Shown: positions 25,979-34,625 of the stretch, in pieces
Layout of the letters: each line of letters starts with the position of its first letter
Position numbering within the stretch: the stretch's first letter is position 1
From: Ktedonobacter racemifer DSM 44963
GTDB lineage: Bacteria > Chloroflexota > Ktedonobacteria > Ktedonobacterales > Ktedonobacteraceae
NCBI RefSeq assembly: GCF_000178855.1
Contig: NZ_ADVG01000002.1
Location: 2,666,001-2,730,000, forward strand
Reading direction: 5' to 3'
Length of the DNA stretch: 64,000 nucleotides
The notes under the pieces: model-generated
What the model was told of the DNA's origin: nothing
What the model saw: only the letters and a program-made list of their open reading frames with translations
Database searches by the model: none
Position numbers and translations under genes: made by a program

Positions 25979-27310
25979 ATGCCAGAAACAGCCAAGTTTC
26001 TTACAAAATATATCGATGTGCCGGGAATCGACACGCTTGAGGTCTATCGCCAGAACGGGGGCTATGAGGCCCTGGCCAAGGCCCTGAAGAGCGAGCCAGA
26101 CCAGATCGTAGAAGAGATCAAGAAGTCTGGTCTGCGCGGACGCGGTGGCGCGGGCTTTCCCACGGGTATGAAGTGGAGCTTCCTGGCCAAGAACGATAAG
26201 CCACGCTACCTCTGCTGCAACTCGGACGAGAGCGAGCCAGGCACCTTCAAGGACCGCATGTTGATGGAGCGCAACCCACACCTGCTGGTCGAGGGCGTGC
26301 TTATCACCAGCTATGCCTGTCGCGTCAAGACGGCCTTCATCTACATTCGTGGCGAGCTGCCCTACGCGGCGGACCAGGTCCAGCGCGCCGTTGATGAGGC
26401 CTATGAAGCGGGCCTGATCGGCAGTAACATCCTGGGTAGCGATTATAGCATCGACGTGATCGTTCACCGTGGCGCGGGTGCCTACATCTGCGGCGAAGAG
26501 AGTGCGCTGATGGAGTCGCTGGAGGGTCGCCGTGGCTATCCTCGCCTCAAGCCACCCTTCCCGGCGGTGGTCGGCCTCTATGGCGGTCCCACGGTTATCA
26601 ATAACTGCGAGACACTCTGCACCGTGCCCGCGATTATTGAGCAGGGTGGCGAGTACTACGCCTCCTTCGGCACAGAGAAGAGTAAAGGCACGCGTATCTT
26701 TGGTTTGAGTGGACACGTCAAGAAGCCCGGCAACTACGAGGTGGCCCTGGGCATACCTCTGCGCACGCTTCTCTATGATGAACAGTATGGTGGTGGCATC
26801 CTTAACGACCGCCAGGTCAAGGCCGTCATTCCCGGCGGTTCCTCGACCTTCTTCCTGGGTCCCGACAAGCTAGACATTCCCATGGACTATGAGTCCGTAG
26901 CGGCGGCTGGCTCGATGCTCGGCTCAGGTGGTGTGATCGTTATTAATGACGAGACCTGTATCGTTGGAACCATCGCGCGTGCAGTCGAGTTCTATCGCGA
27001 TGAGTCCTGCGGTAAGTGTACGCCCTGCCGCGAAGGCACCTACTGGCTCACCGAGCTTCTTGAGCGCCTGGAACATGGGCACGGCAAGATGAAAGACATC
27101 GACCTGCTCACCAGCATCTGCGGCAATATCAGCGGGAAGTCGTTCTGCCCCCTGGGCGACGCGGCAACCAGCCTGATTACCAGCGGCGTGCGCATGTTCC
27201 GCGAGGAGTTCGAGTACCATGTGACGCACGGCCACTGCATGGTCGGCGGGCATCACAAGCACACGATCATCAACGCAGAAGCCGCCACGTTAAGCGCTGG
27301 CGCCAATTAA
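25979..27310 (+). CDS. nuoF: NADH-quinone oxidoreductase subunit F
   Basis: A 443-residue subunit that binds NADH, FMN and cluster N3. The NADH/FMN region is GLRGRGGAGFPTGMKWSF, and GAGAYICGEESALMESLEG is conserved. The [4Fe-4S] ligands are SCGKCTPCREG plus the later CPLGDAA Cys. GAGGAAA lies before the ATG. It is separated from nuoE by 26 bp. Confidence 0.96.
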   Translation: MPETAKFLTKYIDVPGIDTLEVYRQNGGYEALAKALKSEPDQIVEEIKKSGLRGRGGAGFPTGMKWSFLAKNDKPRYLCCNSDESEPGTFKDRMLMERNPHLLVEGVLITSYACRVKTAFIYIRGELPYAADQVQRAVDEAYEAGLIGSNILGSDYSIDVIVHRGAGAYICGEESALMESLEGRRGYPRLKPPFPAVVGLYGGPTVINNCETLCTVPAIIEQGGEYYASFGTEKSKGTRIFGLSGHVKKPGNYEVALGIPLRTLLYDEQYGGGILNDRQVKAVIPGGSSTFFLGPDKLDIPMDYESVAAAGSMLGSGGVIVINDETCIVGTIARAVEFYRDESCGKCTPCREGTYWLTELLERLEHGHGKMKDIDLLTSICGNISGKSFCPLGDAATSLITSGVRMFREEFEYHVTHGHCMVGGHHKHTIINAEAATLSAGAN

Positions 27311-27351
27311 TTATCCATAGGAATGATACAAACCGTCAGGTAGAAATAATT

Positions 27352-29541
27352 ATGCCAGAAGAGAAAAAGGACGAACTCGTACACCTCACCATCGATGGCA
27401 TTCCCGTCGAGGTTCCGCCAGGTACCCTGGTGTGGGCCGCCGCGCAGAAGGCTGGTATCGAGGTGCCGATCTACTGCTACCATCCCAAAATGCCGCCGCT
27501 GGGTGCCTGCCGCATGTGCTTCGTTGAGGTTGAGAACATGCCCAAGCCCCCTCAGACGGCGTGTACCACGCCTGTGAGCGAGGGTATGGTAGTGCATACC
27601 AAGACCGAGAAGGTGCTGAACGCGCGCCAGGGTACGCTGGAGTTCCTGCTCATCAATCACCCGCTGGACTGCCCGATCTGCGACAAGGCTGGCGAGTGCG
27701 ACCTGCAAGACTTCACCCTGCGCCATGGACCCGGCGGGACGCGCTTCGATCTCAACAAGCGCCACTATCCCAAGCCTGTGCCCATCAGCAAGGATATCAA
27801 CATCGACCGCGAGCGCTGCATTCTCTGCCAGCGCTGCACGCGTTTTAGCAGCGAGATCTCGATGGACAACGGCCTGGTTATGATCTCGCGCGGCTACAAG
27901 ATGGAGGTCGGCACGGCCCCCGGCAACGCCTTTGACTCAAACTTCTCCGGTAATACGGTGGAGATCTGCCCGGTGGGCGCGCTAACGGCCACAAGCTATC
28001 GCTTCAAGGCTCGCCCCTGGGAGCTCAAACGCGTTCCCAGCGTGTGTAATAACTGTAGCGTCGGCTGTAATGCGCGCGTCGATGTGCGCGTCGACCGCGT
28101 GACGCGCCTGATGTCGCGCAACAACGACGCCATCGATGATGGATGGCTGTGTAACCGTGGTCGCTGGGAGTTTGACTATGTGAACAATCCCGAGCGCCTG
28201 CGCACACCCCTGATCCGTCGCAATGGCACGCTTACACCCGCCTCCTGGCCCGAGACCATCGCCTATGTCGCTCAGCGTCTGCAAGAGATCGCGAGCAAGC
28301 ATGGCGCGCAGGCCATCGGAGGTATCGGCTCGACCCGCACCACCAACGAAGAGACCTATCTCTTCCAGAAGCTGCTGCGCGAGGTCCTGGGCACGGCCAA
28401 CGTTGATCACCATCACGGACTCTTCCTCGGCCCGCGCGACCGCCTGACCGGCAAGCCCTGGATGATGACCAACAGCATCGCCGGACTGGAGAAGGCTGGA
28501 CACATCGTGCTGGTCGCCTCCGATCCCTATGAGCGCCAGCCAGTGCTCAACCTGCGCATCAAGAAAGCCATGAAGGCCGGAGCCAAGATCAGCATCATCA
28601 ACTCGGAGACCACCGAACTGGATCGTTTCACCAATAGCCCCTACAAGGCGGCCAAGGTGAATGTCCCTCAGAATGGCGCGGGCAAGGCGGCCAAGCTGCT
28701 GCTCAACTACGTTCTGGAGGCGGGTGAGGTCCAGACCAGCGGCTACGAGGATATCAAGAGCAAGGTTGGCCGTGAGAAGGGCGTTATCGCCGAGGCTGAG
28801 AGCGCCTTTGGTGCCGAGGTCGTGGCGCAACTCCGCCAGTTGGCTCAGGAGATCGTCAGTGCTGGCAGCGCCGCGAAGGGCGCGGTCATCCTGTACGATG
28901 AGATGGCGACCCTCGATCCCGGTTGCGAAGACCTGGCCGCCGACCTGCAAGCCCTGGCATTTGTCACCAAGAACATTGACCGCGAGGGCGCGGGCGTTGG
29001 CCCCCTCTTTGAGGATGCCAACTCGCTCGGCGCGCGCGACATGGGTCTGTTGCCCGACGCGCTTCCTGGTTACCAGGCGACGACGACGGTTGGTATGACC
29101 TACAATGAGATGCTCACTGGCTCACAGTTGAAGGCCCTCTTCGTCATGGGTGCCAATCCGCTGCGCCATCTGAATGGCGCGACCCTGCCCCAGTCCATCG
29201 AGTTCCTGGTCGTGCAGGACGTCGCCCTCAACGAGACCGCCCAGCAGGCCGACGTGGTTCTGCCCGCCGTGACCTTCGCCGAGAAGGACGGCACCATGAC
29301 CAACCTCGACCACCATGTGCAGCTCGTACGCAAGGCCCTGCGGCCCCTGCCCGGCGCCAAGGCCGATTGGGAGATCCTAATCCAGCTCGCCCAGGCCCTG
29401 GGAGCCGACTGGAACTATATGCACCCCCGCGATATCTTCGACGAGATCGCCGAGCACAACCCCTTCTACGCGGGCCTGGCCCACGAAGATCTGGGCATGC
29501 AGGGCGTTCGCTCGTTGGAGCAGGAGGTAGCTCATGCTTGA
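27352..29541 (+). CDS. nuoG: NADH-quinone oxidoreductase subunit G
   Basis: A 729-residue iron-sulfur subunit. The N-terminal [2Fe-2S] ferredoxin domain has YCYHPKMPPLGACRMC and a later Cys. The next clusters use CPICDKAGECDLQD and CILCQRCTRF. CNNCSVGCNARVDV opens the molybdopterin-oxidoreductase-like domain and suggests the extra N7 cluster. The C-terminal half is a degenerate molybdoenzyme fold. The last 8 nt overlap nuoH. Confidence 0.95.
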   Translation: MPEEKKDELVHLTIDGIPVEVPPGTLVWAAAQKAGIEVPIYCYHPKMPPLGACRMCFVEVENMPKPPQTACTTPVSEGMVVHTKTEKVLNARQGTLEFLLINHPLDCPICDKAGECDLQDFTLRHGPGGTRFDLNKRHYPKPVPISKDINIDRERCILCQRCTRFSSEISMDNGLVMISRGYKMEVGTAPGNAFDSNFSGNTVEICPVGALTATSYRFKARPWELKRVPSVCNNCSVGCNARVDVRVDRVTRLMSRNNDAIDDGWLCNRGRWEFDYVNNPERLRTPLIRRNGTLTPASWPETIAYVAQRLQEIASKHGAQAIGGIGSTRTTNEETYLFQKLLREVLGTANVDHHHGLFLGPRDRLTGKPWMMTNSIAGLEKAGHIVLVASDPYERQPVLNLRIKKAMKAGAKISIINSETTELDRFTNSPYKAAKVNVPQNGAGKAAKLLLNYVLEAGEVQTSGYEDIKSKVGREKGVIAEAESAFGAEVVAQLRQLAQEIVSAGSAAKGAVILYDEMATLDPGCEDLAADLQALAFVTKNIDREGAGVGPLFEDANSLGARDMGLLPDALPGYQATTTVGMTYNEMLTGSQLKALFVMGANPLRHLNGATLPQSIEFLVVQDVALNETAQQADVVLPAVTFAEKDGTMTNLDHHVQLVRKALRPLPGAKADWEILIQLAQALGADWNYMHPRDIFDEIAEHNPFYAGLAHEDLGMQGVRSLEQEVAHA

Positions 29542-30772
29542 TTTCTTAAACAACGAGATCGTCGCCGCGGTCATCAAAAGCGCTATCGTTATCGCGATCC
29601 TGCTCACGGTCTTTGCCTATATGACGCTCATCGAGCGTCGCGTGCTGGCGAAGATCCAGGGTCGCCTGGGACCAAACCGCGTTGGCCCTTTCGGTCTCTT
29701 ACAGCCGCTCGCCGACGGCATCAAGATGGCTTTCAAAGAGCAGCTTGTTCCGGGGCAGGCGCGTAAGTTTATCTACGGTATCGCGCCAATCCTCTCAACC
29801 ATCGTGGCGCTCTCGGCCTTTGCCGTGGTGCCCATTGGTCTCAACTGGAGCGGCAAGACCAGCGTACACAATGTTTGGGATCCCCTGATTGCCGATGTCA
29901 ACATTGGCCTGCTCTGGATCCTGGCTATCTCTTCGCTGGCAGTCTACGGCATCGTGCTCGGTGGCTGGGCCTCCGGCAACCGTTACTCCATGCTGGGCGC
30001 TCTGCGTAGCGCGGCACAGATGGTCTCTTACGAGACCAGTCTGAGCCTGGCCCTCGGCAGCGTACTCATGTGGTCTCAGACCCTGAGTATGGTCGGCATT
30101 ATCGATATGCAGCGAGCCTCTGGCATGTCCTGGTTCATCCTGGCGCAGCCCCTGGGCTTTGTCATCTATCTCATCGCGGGCATCGCCGAGACCAATCGCG
30201 CGCCATTTGACCTGCCCGAGGCCGAGCAAGAGTTGACCGCGGGCTACCTGACGGAATACGCAGGCCTGCGCTGGAGCCTCTACCAGATGGCTGAGTATAT
30301 CAACATGATCACGGTCAGCTCGGTGGCGACAACGCTCTACCTGGGTGGCTGGAGCCTCTTCGGCCTGGAGACGCTCTTCCCTGGCGCTTCGATCATCATC
30401 TACGTCGTCAAGATTGCCATCTTCCTGTTCATCTTTATGTGGTTGCGCGCGACCCTACCACGTATCCGTTATGACCGCCTGATGCGCTTCGGCTGGCAGT
30501 TACTGCTGCCCCTGGCCGTCCTCAACGCGGTAATCACCGCCTTTGTGGTGGCGCTGGGTTGGCACTGGGCGATCAGTGGTGTGGCTGGCCTGGTCGTGCT
30601 CGCGGTCATGTTCTTTGTCGCTCGCCGTCAGGGCTTCAGCGAGGGCACGCGCTTTGAGGAGAAGCAGGGCAAGCTCCTGCTCCCCACCTCGGTTCGCCTG
30701 GTCAAGTACGAGCCCAAAGCCGTCACCGAAAGCACCAGCTCCGAGCAAGAGCCAACAGCAGTTCAAGCGTAG
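29534..30772 (+). CDS. nuoH: NADH-quinone oxidoreductase subunit H
   Basis: A 412-residue membrane subunit with about eight helices forming the quinone entry and first proton path. Conserved segments include ERRVLAKIQGRLGPNRVGPFG, ETNRAPFDLPEAEQELTAGY and MWLRATLPRIRYDRLM. A C-terminal polar tail of ~60 residues (RRQGFSEGTRFEEKQGK...) goes beyond the usual end. AGGAGG lies just before the ATG, inside nuoG. Confidence 0.96.
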   Translation: MLDFLNNEIVAAVIKSAIVIAILLTVFAYMTLIERRVLAKIQGRLGPNRVGPFGLLQPLADGIKMAFKEQLVPGQARKFIYGIAPILSTIVALSAFAVVPIGLNWSGKTSVHNVWDPLIADVNIGLLWILAISSLAVYGIVLGGWASGNRYSMLGALRSAAQMVSYETSLSLALGSVLMWSQTLSMVGIIDMQRASGMSWFILAQPLGFVIYLIAGIAETNRAPFDLPEAEQELTAGYLTEYAGLRWSLYQMAEYINMITVSSVATTLYLGGWSLFGLETLFPGASIIIYVVKIAIFLFIFMWLRATLPRIRYDRLMRFGWQLLLPLAVLNAVITAFVVALGWHWAISGVAGLVVLAVMFFVARRQGFSEGTRFEEKQGKLLLPTSVRLVKYEPKAVTESTSSEQEPTAVQA

Positions 30773-30887
30773 AAAGAGGGGAGGTGCAGGAGGGTCTCCC
30801 TCCTGCCGGGGTGTGGGGTGTCCCCACAAAATTCCCCCTTCTTACTTCATACTTAAGAACGCGTCCTTAAAGCTTTAAGGAGTTCAT
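30773..30887 (+). other. 115-bp spacer with two hairpins between nuoH and nuoI
   Basis: GCAGGAGGGTCTCCCTCCTGC (9-bp stem, 3-nt loop) is followed by TGTGGGGTGTCCCCACA. Neither has a long T run. They may modulate expression or RNA stability rather than end the transcript, because six essential nuo genes follow. Confidence 0.5.
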
Positions 30888-31514
30888 ATGTCTTTTGAAA
30901 TTCTCAAGGGTATGACCACGACCCTGAAAAATATGGGCAAGAAGCCTACCACCATCTCCTATCCCGAGGAGGAGCGAGAACTGGCGCCGCGCTTCCGCGG
31001 ACGCCATGTGCTGCACCGCTATGACAACGGGTTGGAGCGCTGTGTGGGCTGCTATCTCTGCGCAGGAGCTTGCCCAGCTGACGCCATCTACATCGAGGCT
31101 GCGGAGAATACCGAGGAGGAGCGCGTCTCTCCAGGTGAGCGTTATGCCCGCGTCTTCGATGTCAATATGCTGCGCTGTATCTTCTGTGGCTATTGCCAGG
31201 CGGCCTGTCCTACGGGCGCGATTACCCTGGAGAAGGAATACAAGCTGGCCTCGTTCCATCCGGAAGACCTGGTTTATCATAAAGAGCAGCTTCTGGAGCC
31301 GAAGGGCAGCGCGACCGTTGGCTCGAACGAGGTCTGGGCCGATCCCGCGCCCGAACCTGATTCGGCTGAGCAGCCTGTGCCGCAGAAGGGCAATGCCTTC
31401 GATGGCTCACAGGCCAGCGCGACTGCGGTCGGCCTGGGCGACTACCAGACTGAGCGCCCCGTGCTGTTCGAGAATCCTGACCAGGACGCGGACCGCCGCC
31501 AGCTAGGAAAATAA
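30888..31514 (+). CDS. nuoI: NADH-quinone oxidoreductase subunit I
   Basis: A 208-residue ferredoxin-like subunit with clusters N6a and N6b: CVGCYLCAGACPADAI and CIFCGYCQAACPTGAI, spaced normally. The C-terminal ~70 residues are a polar tail, longer than in the family. The 3' end is duplicated as part of a 153-bp tandem repeat that runs into nuoJ; the first copy gives this intact nuoI. AAGGAG lies before the ATG. Confidence 0.95.
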   Translation: MSFEILKGMTTTLKNMGKKPTTISYPEEERELAPRFRGRHVLHRYDNGLERCVGCYLCAGACPADAIYIEAAENTEEERVSPGERYARVFDVNMLRCIFCGYCQAACPTGAITLEKEYKLASFHPEDLVYHKEQLLEPKGSATVGSNEVWADPAPEPDSAEQPVPQKGNAFDGSQASATAVGLGDYQTERPVLFENPDQDADRRQLGK

Positions 31515-31726
31515 GGAATCGTTATTATGACACCTACGATACTCGCATTCGCCGTGCTGGCAGTCGCCAGCGCGACTGCGGTCGGCCTGGGCGACTACCA
31601 GACTGAGCGCCCCGTGCTGTTCGAGAATCCTGACCAGGACGCGGACCGCCGCCAGCTAGGAAAATAAGGAATCGTTATTATGACACCTACGATACTCGCA
31701 TTCGCCGTGCTGGCAGTCGCCAGCGC
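31413..31726 (+). repeat. 153-bp tandem direct repeat across the nuoI/nuoJ junction
   Basis: Copy 1 is 31413-31565 and copy 2 is 31566-31718, identical by eye. Each copy starts with GCCAGCGC, and that octamer appears a third time at 31719-31726. The single-copy parental junctions in nuoI and nuoJ both hold this octamer, so duplication between 8-bp microhomologies explains it. The unit is 51 codons, preserving frame. Confidence 0.93.
31527..31667 (+). pseudogene. chimeric nuoJ'-'nuoI ORF made by the duplication
   Basis: Copy 1 of the nuoJ start (MTPTILAFAVLAVAS) runs in frame into the duplicated nuoI tail (ATAVGLGDYQTERPVLFEN), giving a 46-residue hybrid ending at the second copy of the nuoI stop. 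It keeps the nuoJ ribosome site. It would make a short one-helix peptide, if translated, ahead of the true nuoJ. Confidence 0.75.
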
Positions 31727-32204
31727 CGCCTCCGCTATCGGGGTCATCGCCTTTAAGAACGCCGTCTACAGCGCGCTCAGCCTGATTCTGACGCTCTTCT
31801 TCCTGGCGATGTTCTATCTGCAACTGGGCGCGATGTTTATCGCCGTGGTGCAGGTCCTGATCTACGCGGGCGCGATCATGGTGCTCTTCCTCTTCGTCGT
31901 GACCATGCTCACATCTGATGCGCAGGACAAGGGAGAGGATCGCATCCCCTGGCAACGCTATGTCGGCAGCCTGCTGGGCGTAGTCCTGGTTGGCGCGCTG
32001 AGCTACCTGATCTTCAAGAATGTCTCTGGTAGCCCAACAGTGCTCAAGGCCGGTGAGAGCTATAGCCATGCCGTCGCCACGCATGGCAACGTTGAAGCCT
32101 TTGGGCTGGCACTCTTCCATGGTTACCTCTTCCCTTTTGAGGTCACCAGCCTGTTGATCGTGGTCGCCATCCTGGGCGCCCTGGTCTTCGGTCGGAGGGC
32201 CTGA
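31680..32204 (+). CDS. nuoJ: NADH-quinone oxidoreductase subunit J
   Basis: A 174-residue membrane subunit with five predicted helices. The conserved stretch FLAMFYLQLGAMFIAVVQVL then YAGAIMVLFLFVVTML is clear. It starts in the second copy of the tandem repeat. The final helix ends LLIVVAILGALVFGRRA, as usual. The upstream chimeric ORF shares its first 15 codons and leader. Confidence 0.95.
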   Translation: MTPTILAFAVLAVASAASAIGVIAFKNAVYSALSLILTLFFLAMFYLQLGAMFIAVVQVLIYAGAIMVLFLFVVTMLTSDAQDKGEDRIPWQRYVGSLLGVVLVGALSYLIFKNVSGSPTVLKAGESYSHAVATHGNVEAFGLALFHGYLFPFEVTSLLIVVAILGALVFGRRA

Positions 32205-32271
32205 GATGAAGCTATTCTTCCCTGTTTTTCAGGGTCTTCGCTGAACGTGAGGATGGAGGTCTTTTTCTAAC

Positions 32272-32592
32272 ATGCCTGAAATTTCTACATTGCCGCCACT
32301 CTCAGCGTATCTGATCGTCAGCGCCATATTATTCGGTATCGGTGCGATTGGCGTGCTTATCCGGCGCAACCCGCTGGTAATCTTTATGTCTATTGAGTTG
32401 ATGCTCAATGCCGTCAACCTATCGCTTGTGGCCTTTTCAACATTTCTCGATTCCGCGGATGGACAGATGTTTGTCTTCCTGGTGCTGACCGTGGCCGCCG
32501 CCGAGGTGGTCGTGGGCCTGGCCATTATCGTCTCCATCTTCCGCACCCGCCGCAACATTGATGTTGACGAGATGAATATGTTGCGAGGCTAA
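32272..32592 (+). CDS. nuoK: NADH-quinone oxidoreductase subunit K
   Basis: A 106-residue subunit with three membrane helices. The family pattern LFGIGAIGVLIRRNPLVIFM, SIELMLNAVNLSLVAFS holds the proton-path Glu residues, and VAAAEVVVGLAIIVSIFR follows. GGAGG is about 13 nt upstream of the ATG, a longer spacing than its neighbours. Confidence 0.95.
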   Translation: MPEISTLPPLSAYLIVSAILFGIGAIGVLIRRNPLVIFMSIELMLNAVNLSLVAFSTFLDSADGQMFVFLVLTVAAAEVVVGLAIIVSIFRTRRNIDVDEMNMLRG

Positions 32593-32604
32593 TGAGGGGG
32601 CAGT

Positions 32605-34620
32605 ATGATCAATCTTAGTCTGTGGGTACTGCTACCACCCTTGCTCGGTTTTATCGTGCTGGGGCTGGTTGGCAAAGTCTTGCCCCGCGCCGCGATCCTG
32701 ACCGTGGGCTGGGGCGCGTGTGGCCTTGCCTTTCTCTTCGCGCTAAGCAACTTTGTCTCGATGCTCGGCACATCAGCCGCCAATAACGGCCGTGTCAATG
32801 ATACAGTGGTCTATCACTGGATCACGTCGGGCACTGGTAGCGGCGCGTTCAATGTCGACTTCGGTCTACTGCTCGATCCCCTGACCGCGACGATGTTGCT
32901 GGTCGTGACGGGCGTGGGCCTGCTGATCCATATATACTCGGCAGGGTATATGGAGGATGATCCGGGGTTCTGGCGTTTCTTCGCCTATCTGAACTTTTTT
33001 ATTTTCTCGATGGTGTTGCTGGTCACCGCGGATAACTTCCTCTTCCTGCTGATGGGCTGGGGCCTGGTGGGCCTGGCCTCGTTCCTGCTGATCGGGTTCT
33101 GGTACCAGCGCTCGGCCCCTGTGGCCGCAGCACGTAAGGCCTTCGTCATCAACGTCATTGGTGATTTCGGCCTGATGCTGGCCATCTTCCTGATCTTCCT
33201 GAACTATGGCACGCTGAACTTCCAGAGTGTCTTCACGAACGTCAACGCGGTCTCGACCGGTAGCGCGACAGCCGTGGCGATTACGCTGCTGATCTTCGTG
33301 GCCTGTGCCGCCAAGTCGGCGCAGTTACCACTCTACATGTGGTTGCCCGACGCCATGGAAGGCCCGACACCCGTCAGCGCCCTGATCCATGCCGCGACGA
33401 TGGTGACCGCTGGTGTCTACCTGGTGGCACGCGCACATCCGCTCTTCCAGATCGCGCCCGTGGCGCTCAACGTTGTAGCGGGTATCGGTGGCGCGACGGC
33501 GCTCTTCGCGGCGACCATCGCCCTGGTACAGCTAGATATCAAGCGCGTCCTGGCCTACTCGACCATCAGCCAGCTGGGCTATATGTTCATGGCCGAGGGC
33601 GTCTACAACTATTCGGCAGGCATCTTCCACCTGCTGACGCATGCCTTCTTCAAGGCCCTGCTCTTCTTGGGCGCGGGCGCGGTGATTCATGCCCTGGGCG
33701 GCGAACAGGATATGCGCAATATGGGTGGCCTGCGTAGCCGCTTGAAGATTACCTTCTGGACCTTCCTCTTCGCGACCTGGGCCATCAGTGGTCTGCCACC
33801 CCTGGCCGGTTTCTGGAGTAAGGACGAGATCCTGGGTTCGATCTTCGCCCAGGCCGTGCATACCGCCAACTACGGCTACTACGTGCTGTGGGGTGTCGGT
33901 ATCCTGACGGCTGGCCTGACCGCCTTCTATATGTTCCGCCTCTTCTTCTCCATCTTCTATGGCGAGTATCGCGGCGGCGCGGCGGTCCAGTCCGCGCACG
34001 AGGATGACGAGGAAGAAGACCTGGCTCCCGCGAATCATGGCCACGGCCATGGCGCGCCCGCCAGCATCTACCAGGTCTACGAGGTTCCGGCTGTCATGTG
34101 GATGCCGCTGGCGATCCTGGCCTTCCTCTCGATCATCGGTGGTGTCTTCGGCTCCTTCTCGCTGATCGGCCTGCCTAACTGGTCGCCGCTGGGCAACTTC
34201 CTGGCTCCGGCCTTCTCGGGTGTTCAGACTCCTGAAATCTCGCTGGGTCTCGAATGGGTCTCGGCTGGCCTGAGTATCGCAGCAGCGCTTGTAGGTTTCT
34301 TCCTGGCTCGTGCTCGTTACGCGCAGGGCTTTGCCTACAAAGAAAGCACCAGCCCGGTCTACAAGCTGCTCTTCAATAAGTACTATGTCGATGAGGCCCT
34401 TGGCTGGATCATCGTCAAGCCCGTTCAGGGCGTGGGTCGCCTCGCCACGCGCTTCCTCGATGGGAGCCTGCTGGGCGGCATCAATACTGGTATTACCGCG
34501 CTCTTCCGCGGTTCGAGCAGTGGCATCCGTCGCCTGCAAACCGGCTATATGCGCAACTACGCGCTGGCGATCCTGTTCGGCGTGCTGCTGATCGTTCTGT
34601 ACTACGCGGTGAGGGGGTAG
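32605..34620 (+). CDS. nuoL: NADH-quinone oxidoreductase subunit L
   Basis: A 671-residue antiporter-like subunit with about 16 helices and the long lateral helix at the C terminus. The proton path residues occur in LLMGWGLVGLASFLLIGFWY, LPLYMWLPDAMEGPTPVSAL and IHAATMVTAGVYLVAR. A hydrophilic loop at about residues 455-485 is acidic and His-rich (EDDEEEDLAPANHGHGHG), which is not typical. It is 12 bp after nuoK. Confidence 0.96.
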   Translation: MINLSLWVLLPPLLGFIVLGLVGKVLPRAAILTVGWGACGLAFLFALSNFVSMLGTSAANNGRVNDTVVYHWITSGTGSGAFNVDFGLLLDPLTATMLLVVTGVGLLIHIYSAGYMEDDPGFWRFFAYLNFFIFSMVLLVTADNFLFLLMGWGLVGLASFLLIGFWYQRSAPVAAARKAFVINVIGDFGLMLAIFLIFLNYGTLNFQSVFTNVNAVSTGSATAVAITLLIFVACAAKSAQLPLYMWLPDAMEGPTPVSALIHAATMVTAGVYLVARAHPLFQIAPVALNVVAGIGGATALFAATIALVQLDIKRVLAYSTISQLGYMFMAEGVYNYSAGIFHLLTHAFFKALLFLGAGAVIHALGGEQDMRNMGGLRSRLKITFWTFLFATWAISGLPPLAGFWSKDEILGSIFAQAVHTANYGYYVLWGVGILTAGLTAFYMFRLFFSIFYGEYRGGAAVQSAHEDDEEEDLAPANHGHGHGAPASIYQVYEVPAVMWMPLAILAFLSIIGGVFGSFSLIGLPNWSPLGNFLAPAFSGVQTPEISLGLEWVSAGLSIAAALVGFFLARARYAQGFAYKESTSPVYKLLFNKYYVDEALGWIIVKPVQGVGRLATRFLDGSLLGGINTGITALFRGSSSGIRRLQTGYMRNYALAILFGVLLIVLYYAVRG

Positions 34621-34625
34621 AAGTT

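Noticed and set aside
30773..30887. A true terminator between nuoH and nuoI
   Set aside because: The hairpins lack a T run and six further nuo genes depend on read-through.
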